A stretch of DNA of 64,000 nt. It comes from JAIXWP01 sp964428835. Its GTDB lineage: Bacteria; Bacteroidota; Bacteroidia; Flavobacteriales_D; Sanyastnellaceae. A program made the position numbers and the translations under genes. Below are positions 42,702-51,206 of the stretch, in pieces. The DNA is taken from the NCBI GenBank assembly GCA_964428835.1, contig CAYRZQ010000013.1, positions 1 to 64,000 on the forward strand. Reading direction: 5' to 3'. The notes under the pieces were generated by a model. That model was not told where the DNA came from, did no database searches, and saw nothing but the letters and a program-made list of their open reading frames with translations. Position 1 is the first letter of the stretch, and each line of letters begins with the position of its first letter.

Positions 42702-43430
42702 ATGAAAAAAATCGTGATGGCGTTGGCCATAATAATTTCAAGCTCAATCTCTCTTTCAGCTCAAGATTCAAGAGAGTACAAAGATCTATTGACACTTTTC
42801 GTAAGTGAAAAATATGACAAGGTTGTTCAAAAAGCCACAAGCTATACCGAAGATGAAGACACAAAAAAGGATGCAATGCCCTATCTTTTTTTGAGCATGT
42901 CTTATTTTGAAATCAATAAAAAGGATGATTTAAGAGCGCGCTTCCCTGATGCCTTCAAATTATGTTTGAAGTATGTCAAAGCATACGCTTCAAAAGATAA
43001 AGATCGCGTTTATTATGCTGAGTATGAAGACTTCTTTGGGAAATTGCGCTATGCGATAATTGCAGAAGGTGAATTGATGATGGATCAGGCGAAATACACC
43101 AAAGCAAAGTCGATGTACAGCTATCTTATTAATATTGAAGAAAAAGATGCGGGTGCGCACATTTATCTCGGAATGACATTCATTGCACTTAAGAGTAAAA
43201 AAGAAGCTGAGACAGCATTTGCAGCTGCCAAAGCAATGTTGGCAGATAAGACTGCAAAAACAAACTCAAAAGAATTATCGGATTTACTCAAGAACGCACT
43301 CATTACTTATTCTTTGCGTTTGAATGACGAGGGCAGCAAAGGTGTTGCAAAAGAATGGATGGAATTGGGATTGGAATTATTCCAGAATGATAAGGAATAC
43401 AAAGTGACTTATGACAGCATTGCTGGATAA
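42702..43430 (+). CDS. Exported TPR-like protein
   Basis: The 242-residue protein has a signal peptide (MKKIVMALAIIISSSISLSA) and a helical-repeat body: YLFLSMSYFEIN, then AKSMYSYLINIEEKDAGAHIYLGMTF in TPR-like spacing. There is no lipobox, so it is probably periplasmic. The function is unknown. The ATG at 42702 gives the signal peptide; the frame is open much further upstream across the divergent helicase start, without coding character. Its terminator lies inside the convergent neighbour. Confidence 0.75.
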   Translation: MKKIVMALAIIISSSISLSAQDSREYKDLLTLFVSEKYDKVVQKATSYTEDEDTKKDAMPYLFLSMSYFEINKKDDLRARFPDAFKLCLKYVKAYASKDKDRVYYAEYEDFFGKLRYAIIAEGELMMDQAKYTKAKSMYSYLINIEEKDAGAHIYLGMTFIALKSKKEAETAFAAAKAMLADKTAKTNSKELSDLLKNALITYSLRLNDEGSKGVAKEWMELGLELFQNDKEYKVTYDSIAG

Positions 43431-43433
43431 GCC

Positions 43434-44378
43434 TTACTTCAAATAAAAGCTTATAAGACGGGGCCACAGGCCCCGTCCGCTTTTTATAGAATATAGAGGA
43501 GTAATCACACCTCCAAATTGTCTAAAGAATTGTTCTACCTCGGGAAGCATTGAGCCTTCAAAATCAAATGTCTTGTACCCGAGTGATTTTGCGAGCTCTA
43601 TTGCGCCATGAATGGCGAGAGGACCTACCGAATTGTTAGATGAATCCTTATCAGTGGAGCCAAAAAGATAATAGCACTTTTCATTTTGGCCTCCGATCAT
43701 TGCTACCGCAGTTGCTCGACCGTTTTCGAAAACGGTGGCTGCGTGCATCTCCGATAAATTCATCAATGACTTCAACAATTGATCATTCCATCGAAGCCCC
43801 TTTCTCTCAAGGTTTTTGGTAAAAAGACCATGAGCCGCATCAACATTCTTTTCAAATTTCACTTCCAGACTTGCCGCCCTTCCTTTATTAATTTTATTTC
43901 TGAGTTTGGGGTCAAATTCAGCCTCAATTCTTTCAAGAGGAGAATCTAAAGAAAGCAGATAGGTATATTTAGTGGCGACTTTAAAGCCTTTCCAAATAAA
44001 GCTTTGAAAGTCGGTGAACTCTGGTGGAAACTCCAAGTGGATGTAGTGATATCTTGAATCATTTAAGAATGCCACTATCGCCTCCATACATTTCTTCAGA
44101 TCAGACTGAAGTGAGGTGATGGATTTTTTATTAGAAACAAAAAAAAGCCCACAGTGCGAGGCAAAAGGTGGAGTGATTAAGATTTTTAAACCGAATTTTT
44201 TCTTTTCGAAAGCAGCCCATCCTCCAAGTATTTCTCCATTATCGGCCTGAATTGCAAATCGTCTCAATCCGTGGCTATATGCACTGGCCCAAGCTGATGA
44301 AGAATATATTTCGTTTGACCCTTTTTGTACTTGGTCAAATGAATTCTCATTTAATTCTTCAACAGGAACTATTTTCAT
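43434..44378 (-). CDS. FemAB/GNAT-like acyltransferase
   Basis: The 314-residue protein has the double-GNAT layout of the FemAB-related family, with KLRNKINKGRAASLEVKF (the basic segment between the halves), AVAMIGGQNEKCYYLFGSTD and KSLGYKTFDFEGSMLPEVEQ. Relatives transfer aminoacyl or acyl groups in cell-wall or exopolysaccharide synthesis. The start overlaps the stop of an upstream Gfo/Idh oxidoreductase gene by four bases, so they act together, perhaps in making a modified sugar. Substrate unknown. Confidence 0.75.
   Translation of the reverse strand: MKIVPVEELNENSFDQVQKGSNEIYSSSAWASAYSHGLRRFAIQADNGEILGGWAAFEKKKFGLKILITPPFASHCGLFFVSNKKSITSLQSDLKKCMEAIVAFLNDSRYHYIHLEFPPEFTDFQSFIWKGFKVATKYTYLLSLDSPLERIEAEFDPKLRNKINKGRAASLEVKFEKNVDAAHGLFTKNLERKGLRWNDQLLKSLMNLSEMHAATVFENGRATAVAMIGGQNEKCYYLFGSTDKDSSNNSVGPLAIHGAIELAKSLGYKTFDFEGSMLPEVEQFFRQFGGVITPLYSIKSGRGLWPRLISFYLK
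43445..43486 (+). terminator. Strong terminator inside the 3' coding end of the convergent gene
   Basis: GACGGGGCC and GGCCCCGTC form a 9-bp GC-rich stem around ACA; flanking AAAAGC and GCTTTT can add an outer stem, and a T-run follows on the plus strand. It serves the TPR-like gene but codes for the last residues (SGRGLWPRLIS) of the acyltransferase on the other strand. Confidence 0.8.
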
Positions 44379-45424
44379 TTGAGATATGTTTCGGCGCTGA
44401 CGACATTCTTGATATTTCGCGGTGCGGCCGCATACATGCGTTCGATGATATCAACCACTTTCAGACCTTCGAGCGCGTTGGTGGTAATATTTGTTCTTCC
44501 CAAGAGAGTGTCTATCACATTTTGAATAATAAAAACATGATTGGCTGCGCTTCCTTTGTAATCTCCGTAATCGTTTGCCGGATTTCCCTCAGGTAAAACG
44601 GGCATTTCATAATTTTCAATATCGCAGTACACCACCTCATTCATATACTGACCTCCAATCTTGACAGTACCTTTTTCGGCCACTATGGTTAGAGTACTTT
44701 CAAAGTTCTTGTTGTGAACAGATGTAGAAAAATTAAAGCTCCCTATACCTCCAGATAGGAAATCGAAAGAAACCGTTCCGCTATCCTCAAAATTGGTTGA
44801 ATGTTGGTGTGTAAAATCCTTAAATCGGGCCTGAATATTATCAATATCACCAAAAAGCCAATACATGATATCAATAAAATGTGAGAACTGAGTGAACAAC
44901 GTTCCTCCATCATAATGAGTGGAACCTTTCCATGGGCTTTTCTTGTAATATCGATCGTCTCGATTCCAGTAACAATCGATATTCACAAAAAATATTTTAC
45001 CTAATAAATTCTGTTCGATGATATCCTTAATCCAAACGCTTGGCGGACTATAGCGATTCTGCATCACGCAGAACACTTGTTTTTGAACCTGCAGAGATGT
45101 GAATATTATTCTTTCGCAGTCGAGCTTATTGAGTGCCATTGGCTTTTCAACTACGATGTGTTTTTTCGCATTGAGCGCCAACAAGGATTGTTCGGCATGA
45201 AGTCCGTTGGGTGTGCAGATACAAACCACGTCGCATTCAGGCCCATTATTGATCATGTCGACAGGATCATTGAAGAAGGGTACGTCGAAAGTCACCGAGC
45301 ACTCTTCTTTTGAGCGAACGTCAGCCATTGCGACAAGTTCACTTTCTGAATGACGCAGAATCATTTCTGCATGTCTTTTACCTATATGACCTGCACCAAT
45401 AATAGCAAAACGAATTTTTTTCAT
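44375..45424 (-). CDS. Gfo/Idh/MocA-family oxidoreductase
   Basis: The 349-residue NAD(P)-dependent enzyme has the Rossmann motif AIIGAGHIGKRHAEMI, the catalytic-type lysine in VEKPMALN, and the C-terminal GGTLFTQFSHFIDIMYWLFG. It resembles sugar dehydrogenases such as WbpB/WlbA that oxidise UDP-amino sugars for surface glycans. It is coupled to the FemAB-like gene. No other glycan genes are adjacent, so the pathway is uncertain. Confidence 0.8.
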   Translation of the reverse strand: MKKIRFAIIGAGHIGKRHAEMILRHSESELVAMADVRSKEECSVTFDVPFFNDPVDMINNGPECDVVCICTPNGLHAEQSLLALNAKKHIVVEKPMALNKLDCERIIFTSLQVQKQVFCVMQNRYSPPSVWIKDIIEQNLLGKIFFVNIDCYWNRDDRYYKKSPWKGSTHYDGGTLFTQFSHFIDIMYWLFGDIDNIQARFKDFTHQHSTNFEDSGTVSFDFLSGGIGSFNFSTSVHNKNFESTLTIVAEKGTVKIGGQYMNEVVYCDIENYEMPVLPEGNPANDYGDYKGSAANHVFIIQNVIDTLLGRTNITTNALEGLKVVDIIERMYAAAPRNIKNVVSAETYLK

Positions 45425-45472
45425 ACAGCGGATTGAGCCACAAAGCTAAACATTCCAGCGGTACTAAAAAAA

Positions 45473-47749
45473 CTAGTCTCTTGGACTGGAGTTAAAGATG
45501 ATGTAGCCGAAATTGAAGAGGATGCTGATGGGGTCTTCCTTTTGATCATAATAGTTGGCCGAAATACTTATTGGCCCGAGAGGAGAATGCAGCACTAGCG
45601 AGGATGACAACATATAAACAGGCTCAATTCCAGTTCTATAAGAGGCTCTGTTTAGCTCATCGGCTGCTATTCTTCCAAATGCAGCGAAAGAGTATGCTTC
45701 AGCTCGAAAATCCACGGCTCGACTGATATTATAAATTAAGCTCAAGCCGCCAGCTACGTAGTTGTATGCACGAAATTGGGGCAGGAAAAATGTCCTACTC
45801 TCTGGAATAGGCTGAAATGCCGGCGCCATAATCGTCGATGAAATATAATTATTGAGGAAATCCATAGTGCTAGCAACTCCTTCAAAGTGGAAACCTGCAT
45901 GCAATTTCTTTTCTGATAAAAAATAATTCGTGTATTGAACACGAGCAATCCACCATTCGTGAAAGCGATTGGTGGTATCTCTGATTGCGCTGGTGGTGCC
46001 TGGAATGGTTGACTCCATTCCATTGAGATATTTTCCAGAAATAAGAAAATAGCTTCCGCTACTAGCCCATTGCGGACGATTGAGCGTGCTCCTCTCCCAA
46101 GTGGTCCTAAAGACAAATGACTCGAGATCCGTGCGGTCGGCCGTATCTACGGATAGAAATTGTTGCGTCTGATAATATTCATCAAACATATAAGCATACG
46201 ATGCAGACGCATTGAACTTCGCGTTATTGCCCGACGGAAGGGAAATACCGAGCGTTCCTACACGCTCGTTTAGCAAGATAAATGATGGTTTAACATCATC
46301 AAAGAAAGTAGCAAGCGACTTATAATAATCCCAACGGTTCTGCGTGAATGAACCGTTCAAAGAAATGGGGTACGAGCCAGGAAAATCCCACTTCAAATCA
46401 CCTTTTACCGACGCATAAAAGCGGCCGAAGTAACTATTCGCTGATAACGTCGCACCAGTTTTTCCAAATAAATTATACTTCAGCCCAACAAAACCTGTAT
46501 TGATAGAGCGGGAAGAGAAATTACCTCCGAAGGAAATAAATAGGTCTTTTTCCTTTTCTACATCGAGATTTAATTTAAAATTCCCCGTGGAATTGTTATA
46601 TTTTAATTCAGGAAAAATAGACTTAATTCGAACATCACTAAACAGTCGGAAGTAAGGCTTGCGAAGCTCATCCAGCGACATCAATGGATTCTTCTTGTTA
46701 ATTAATTTTCTAATATAATATTTCTGACTATTCTCCAAACCATTAAGGAATATTTCTTCAATTTTAACGGGCTTAACCTTACTTTTAAACGCTGCGCGTT
46801 TATTGGTCCTTTCCTCCTTTGTGAGCTTCCTTTGTACCATATTCAATATTGTGGCCATGGTATCTGAGGTTGCTCTATATCCCAGTTCAATTGCTTCCTT
46901 TACTTTTTCGAATTCAAATGTCCCGATACTTTCCCCTTTTGGCTTGATCACTATCATTTCATCACACAGTGTCGGTGTTATGTCTCTAAACATGATCATA
47001 CTCTCAAGTTGGGATAGAATATCTCCTTCCTTTGGAGTTGGGTTTTCAGAAGAAACAGTGCAGCCAATAATGACGTCTGGCATAAATTCCGTGTAGAGCA
47101 TATCGACAGGGAAGTTATTATAAATACCCCCATCATAAAGGAGAACACCACCCACTCTGCGCGGCGGCAGATAGAATGGATAAGTCGAGGATGCCCGAAG
47201 CGCAACGTTTAATGATCCATTGCGAAAAACGATTTCTCTTTTGTTTTGCACATCAGCGGCAATACATCGAAAAGGAATATAAAGGCTGTCAAACGAATAA
47301 TTCGCTGCTTGATCTATTGCACCGAAATTCGCCATCAGATTCCAGTCCAGTGGAGCGGGATCAATAAGATTGGTTGGTATTGCCCCTGTGATAAATGTAC
47401 CTTTTGAATATTTAATGGTGGCCATTGCAGCAGATGGATCTGCCGAACGAAAAAAGTAGCGATAGTCATCAGGCAGCTCTCCATCGCTCATTCTTGCAAA
47501 ATCTTCGCTTGTCACAAAACTTTCTATTTCCTCCACACTGTAGCCACCTGCATACAATGCAGCGATGACCGAACCCATGCTTGTACCCGCGATATAGTCG
47601 ATTGGAATATCATTTTCTTCGAGCGCCCTCAAAAATCCAACGTGGGAAAGTGCTGTTGCTCCGCCGCCACTTAAAACAACGCCAACTCGCTGCGCATAGC
47701 TGATACTGTGCGTAAAGATGACTAATAACAATAGGAGATAACTTCTCAA
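45473..47749 (-). CDS. Patatin-like phospholipase with POTRA-like domain and outer membrane barrel
   Basis: The 758-residue protein has a signal peptide (1-19), a patatin domain with nucleophile GTSMG (S57) and the catalytic Asp in YDGGIYNNFP (D206), a POTRA-like stretch (about 320-390) and a 16-strand-type barrel to the C-terminus. This is the PlpD-like type Vd plan. The oxyanion loop reads SGGGATALSHVG instead of the common SGGGA(R/K)GLAHIG. The start is TTG, with an in-frame TGA three codons upstream. Lipase activity is inferred. Confidence 0.85.
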   Translation of the reverse strand: MRSYLLLLLVIFTHSISYAQRVGVVLSGGGATALSHVGFLRALEENDIPIDYIAGTSMGSVIAALYAGGYSVEEIESFVTSEDFARMSDGELPDDYRYFFRSADPSAAMATIKYSKGTFITGAIPTNLIDPAPLDWNLMANFGAIDQAANYSFDSLYIPFRCIAADVQNKREIVFRNGSLNVALRASSTYPFYLPPRRVGGVLLYDGGIYNNFPVDMLYTEFMPDVIIGCTVSSENPTPKEGDILSQLESMIMFRDITPTLCDEMIVIKPKGESIGTFEFEKVKEAIELGYRATSDTMATILNMVQRKLTKEERTNKRAAFKSKVKPVKIEEIFLNGLENSQKYYIRKLINKKNPLMSLDELRKPYFRLFSDVRIKSIFPELKYNNSTGNFKLNLDVEKEKDLFISFGGNFSSRSINTGFVGLKYNLFGKTGATLSANSYFGRFYASVKGDLKWDFPGSYPISLNGSFTQNRWDYYKSLATFFDDVKPSFILLNERVGTLGISLPSGNNAKFNASASYAYMFDEYYQTQQFLSVDTADRTDLESFVFRTTWERSTLNRPQWASSGSYFLISGKYLNGMESTIPGTTSAIRDTTNRFHEWWIARVQYTNYFLSEKKLHAGFHFEGVASTMDFLNNYISSTIMAPAFQPIPESRTFFLPQFRAYNYVAGGLSLIYNISRAVDFRAEAYSFAAFGRIAADELNRASYRTGIEPVYMLSSSLVLHSPLGPISISANYYDQKEDPISILFNFGYIIFNSSPRD

Positions 47750-47826
47750 GCGACTTCAATTTTCGATTGCAAAGAAAGGCAAACCATTTATGGCTTGCAA
47801 GGTATTCACAATTTGACTAAGATAAC

Positions 47827-48576
47827 TTAAAATGTTGGTTTTCTTATCTCGTCAAAATAAGAAAATGCCTTCTGCATGCGGCTACCGTACCAACTGAACA
47901 TTTCACCGTCAACGAGCTGAATGTTAGCTGTTGGCAATTTTTCTTTGATCTCTTGAATGTGAGTTTGCTTGAATGGGAATGGCTCACTTGAAAGAAATAC
48001 GTGTTGAGGTGCAGCGGCGATGATGTCATCCATACTTAGCTCTGGATAGCGCTCAAACTCGTCTTCTAACGCATTCTCCCAACCGCCTTCTCTTAGCATC
48101 GAATTGATAAAAGTATTGCGACCAGCGCCCATCCAAGGATTCCTCCAAATCAAATAAACTACACTACCATAGGTTGGAATCTTTCTAGAAAAAACTTGTC
48201 TTTCATGTTCGATACTTTGGACGATTGCTGCGGCCTGCATTGATTTTCCCGTCAATTCACCCACTTTGTTGATCATATCCAAGGCATCTTTTACGCTCAA
48301 TATATCGGACATATAGACAGGGAATCGCTGCATAAGCCATTCGATTTCTGCTTGAGAATTCTCTTCTTTATTAGCAATAATTAAATCTGGTTCGAGAGCT
48401 GCAATCTTTTCGAGATTGGGATTTTTAGTACCACCAATTCGTGTTTTTGAGCGAAACCACGCTTCTGGATGAATACAGAATTTAGTAATTCCAACCACCT
48501 CTTCGTTCAAGCCAAGATCAAATAACAATTCAGTTTTACTGGGCACGAGGGAAATGATGCGTTGGGGGAATGACAT
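47827..48576 (-). CDS. BtuF-like helical-backbone metal-receptor protein without signal peptide
   Basis: The 249-residue protein matches the periplasmic binding protein type III fold (RIISLVPSKTELLFDLGL, then LEPDLIIANKEENSQAEIEW and YLIWRNPWMGAGRNTFINSML). BtuF-type proteins bind cobalamin or metal chelates. This one starts directly with the first strand and has neither signal peptide nor lipobox, so it should be cytoplasmic. It begins one base after the DNA ligase stop and forms an operon with the ligase and the exonuclease. No BtuC or BtuD is nearby. Function unknown. Confidence 0.78.
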   Translation of the reverse strand: MSFPQRIISLVPSKTELLFDLGLNEEVVGITKFCIHPEAWFRSKTRIGGTKNPNLEKIAALEPDLIIANKEENSQAEIEWLMQRFPVYMSDILSVKDALDMINKVGELTGKSMQAAAIVQSIEHERQVFSRKIPTYGSVVYLIWRNPWMGAGRNTFINSMLREGGWENALEDEFERYPELSMDDIIAAAPQHVFLSSEPFPFKQTHIQEIKEKLPTANIQLVDGEMFSWYGSRMQKAFSYFDEIRKPTF

Positions 48577-48577
48577 T

Positions 48578-50164
48578 TTAAGCTCCGTATTTTAGAAGCA
48601 AATCTAATAAGTCCTGATGAGTATTGGCTTCGTTAGGGAGTTTGTCTTTTCGCCAGCGATGGATACGCGGAAAACGCAGCGCGATGCCGCTTTTATGCCG
48701 AGTTGATTTTTGAATTCCCTCGAATGCAATCTCAAACACCAATTCGGGATTAACGCTTCTTACTGGGCCGAATTTGTCTATGGTATTTTTTTTCACAAAA
48801 GCATCTACCTCTTTCATTTCAGCGTCGGTGAGTCCAGAGTAGGCTTTTGTGAATGGAACGAGTTTATCGTCTTGCCAAACAGCGAACGTAAAATCTGTAT
48901 AGAGGTTTGCGCGCCGTCCGTGGCCACGCATAGCATATATCATCACTGCATCTATGGTGAGTGCGTCCAGTTTCCACTTCCACCATTCGCCCCGCTTTCT
49001 ACCTACTTTATAAGTGCTTGCTTTGTGTTTGATCATCAATCCTTCGCAAAAATCTTCACGCGCCTTCGCTCGAATTGTCGCAGCCGCTTGCCAATCTTCA
49101 AATTTCAATACTTCAGAAAAAATTAAATTGGGATGGCTCAAGTCATGGAGCAACTTCTGCAGCATTTCTTTTCGCTCCTCTAGAGTTTTTTCTCGAAGAT
49201 CTTGGCCATCTAATTCCAGTAAATCGTATGCAATGAATTTGATGGGTGCCTTCAACAAGCTCGATTTACCAACTGTTTTTCTGCCAATTCTAGTCTGTAG
49301 TGTAGCGAAGGGCAGTGGTGAATTGCCATCATGGCAAATGATTTCACCGTCAATAACAAAACTTATATCTTGCGCAAAGCCTGTGTTGATTTCGGGAAAT
49401 CGATCAGTGACCAAATCTTCTCCCCTACTCCATACATAAACGCTGCCATTGCGATGGATTATTTGTCCTCGAATTCCGTCCCATTTTCTTTCAAAAATCC
49501 AATCCCCCACATCTCCCAGCTCTCCCAAATCCTCGACTGGATAAGCGAGGTAAAATGGATAAGGGATCGCATCATTATCCTTAGAATTTTCACCAAAAAT
49601 CAAGTCATAAAAGGTAGTCAGTTCGGGAGACCATTTGCCCATTAGTTTGTGAGCAATGGATTCAGACGCTACACCGGTATGTTTTGAGAGGGCTTTAATA
49701 ACAATTTGAGAAGAAACTCCCATTCGAAATCCGCCACCAATGAGTTTATTGAAGATGAATTTATTTTCTTTATCTAGTCCTCTCCAGGCATTTACAATGA
49801 ATTCAATACGTTCATTTTCTTCCCTTTTCTTCAGCGCTGCGATATCTCGCATCCATTCGCTCAACGAGCGTTGAGGACAATCGAATTGTTGCTCCACCAA
49901 AAGACTGATGGTCTCAGACAAGTCTCCAACTACATGATAAGTCTCTTCAAATAGCCACAAGTCTATCAAGGCTTCCCTTGCAGCTAGCTGTCGAAGCAAA
50001 GTGGTGTTCAAAGGTCGTGGAGGACGCTTATCAGTGAGCAAGGCAATACACCATAATTTATCTTCATCAGCTACCGTTTCGAAAAACCTGACCAGAGCTT
50101 CGATCTTTGCATTTGTCTTTGTGGTTTGATCGAGTTCTATAAATAAGCTAGTGAATTCTTTCAT
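48578..50164 (-). CDS. ATP-dependent DNA ligase (ligase-associated repair type)
   Basis: The 528-residue ligase has an N-terminal DNA-binding domain, the adenylated lysine in FERKWDGIRG (K227), the nucleotidyltransferase motifs (FVIDGEIICHD, EGLMIKHKAS, KRGEWWKWK) and an OB-fold C-terminus. It belongs to the family linked to a helicase and an exonuclease in DNA-damage response. It starts inside the exonuclease stop (four-base overlap) and is followed after one base by the BtuF-like gene. Confidence 0.92.
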   Translation of the reverse strand: MKEFTSLFIELDQTTKTNAKIEALVRFFETVADEDKLWCIALLTDKRPPRPLNTTLLRQLAAREALIDLWLFEETYHVVGDLSETISLLVEQQFDCPQRSLSEWMRDIAALKKREENERIEFIVNAWRGLDKENKFIFNKLIGGGFRMGVSSQIVIKALSKHTGVASESIAHKLMGKWSPELTTFYDLIFGENSKDNDAIPYPFYLAYPVEDLGELGDVGDWIFERKWDGIRGQIIHRNGSVYVWSRGEDLVTDRFPEINTGFAQDISFVIDGEIICHDGNSPLPFATLQTRIGRKTVGKSSLLKAPIKFIAYDLLELDGQDLREKTLEERKEMLQKLLHDLSHPNLIFSEVLKFEDWQAAATIRAKAREDFCEGLMIKHKASTYKVGRKRGEWWKWKLDALTIDAVMIYAMRGHGRRANLYTDFTFAVWQDDKLVPFTKAYSGLTDAEMKEVDAFVKKNTIDKFGPVRSVNPELVFEIAFEGIQKSTRHKSGIALRFPRIHRWRKDKLPNEANTHQDLLDLLLKYGA

Positions 50165-51171
50165 GACGCGTCAGTTTGTATCGTCTCCTCTTCTTCCGCG
50201 CCGAACTCCGTTTTTTCGGTAATAGCATTCCAGCCATTTTCTGAAAGAAAGCGAGCGAAAACATCGGTGTACCCGTGGGTTACTACTACCTTCTCCGCTC
50301 CTGTTGATTTAACCGCATCAATAAGGCCTGGCCAGTCAGCATGGTCCGACATTACAAAGCCCCTGTCCGCATTTCTTCTTCTGCGCGTGCCACGAAGCTG
50401 CATCCAACCACTGGCAATACCAGTCGACACGTCTTTAAACCTTTTCATCCACGGTGTTCCCTCGGCTCCCGGAGGTGCTAAAATGATTGCCTTCTTGAAT
50501 AGCTCTGGATTGGTGTCCTTAGTAATGGCCAAGCCATCCTTAATCATTAATCCTGCATTTCTCAATGCTTCGTTGGTGTTGATGATTGCTCCATGGCAGA
50601 ATATGGGGCCTAATTCTTCAAGTCCATTTAGAATTCTTTGTGCCTTTCCAAGACTATAACAAAAAATCACAGAGGTCACGTCATTCGCGGCATTTTCCCG
50701 CCACCACTGGTTGATCTCTCCGAGAATTAGGTCATTGCTTTTCCATTTATAAACGGGCAGTCCAAAGGTGCTTTCAGTAATAAAACCATGACATTTGACA
50801 GTTTCAAAAGCATCACTCACATTGTCGGGTTGCGTTTTGTAGTCGCCAGCAGCCACCCATACTTCTCCGCGGTATTCCACTCTCACTTGAGAGGAACCTG
50901 GAATATGACCTGCAGGATGAAAGGACACTTTTACACCATTGATGTTGATAGATTCAGAATAGGGCATTGTCTGTAGCGATATATCTGCGCCAAGCCTGAG
51001 CTTCATAACCTCACCAGAAATGGGGTGAGCCAAGTAATGCCCCATACCCCAGCGTGCATGATCGCTATGAGCGTGAGTAATTACCGCCCTGTCCACGCGT
51101 CGCCACGGGTCAATATAAAACCCGCCAGCCTCACAGTAAATTCCTGAATCTGTAAATTTTAATAATGACAT
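50161..51171 (-). CDS. Ligase-associated DNA damage response exonuclease
   Basis: The 336-residue metallo-beta-lactamase-fold nuclease has the metal motif THAHSDHARWG, HPAGHIPGSS, the Asp of VAAGDYKTQ, and the C-terminal FVMSDHADWPGL and VVTHGYTDVF segments of the beta-CASP/mRNA 3'-end-like branch. The ATG at 51171 gives MSLLKFTDSGIYCEAGGFYI, the normal start of the family. It is the first gene of the exonuclease-ligase-BtuF-like unit and is divergent from the histidine kinase gene 35 bases away. Confidence 0.9.
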   Translation of the reverse strand: MSLLKFTDSGIYCEAGGFYIDPWRRVDRAVITHAHSDHARWGMGHYLAHPISGEVMKLRLGADISLQTMPYSESININGVKVSFHPAGHIPGSSQVRVEYRGEVWVAAGDYKTQPDNVSDAFETVKCHGFITESTFGLPVYKWKSNDLILGEINQWWRENAANDVTSVIFCYSLGKAQRILNGLEELGPIFCHGAIINTNEALRNAGLMIKDGLAITKDTNPELFKKAIILAPPGAEGTPWMKRFKDVSTGIASGWMQLRGTRRRRNADRGFVMSDHADWPGLIDAVKSTGAEKVVVTHGYTDVFARFLSENGWNAITEKTEFGAEEEETIQTDAS

Positions 51172-51193
51172 GAGCGTATAACCTTTGGCTATG

Positions 51194-51201
51194 TACCTTT
51201 G
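51194..51201 (+). promoter_or_regulatory. -7 promoter element 5 bases before a start codon (histidine kinase)
   Basis: TACCTTTG matches TAnnTTTG exactly and ends only 5 bases before the ATG. With the usual start-site spacing the mRNA would be leaderless or nearly so. A clear -33 element is not seen. Confidence 0.4.
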
Positions 51202-51206
51202 TTTGC

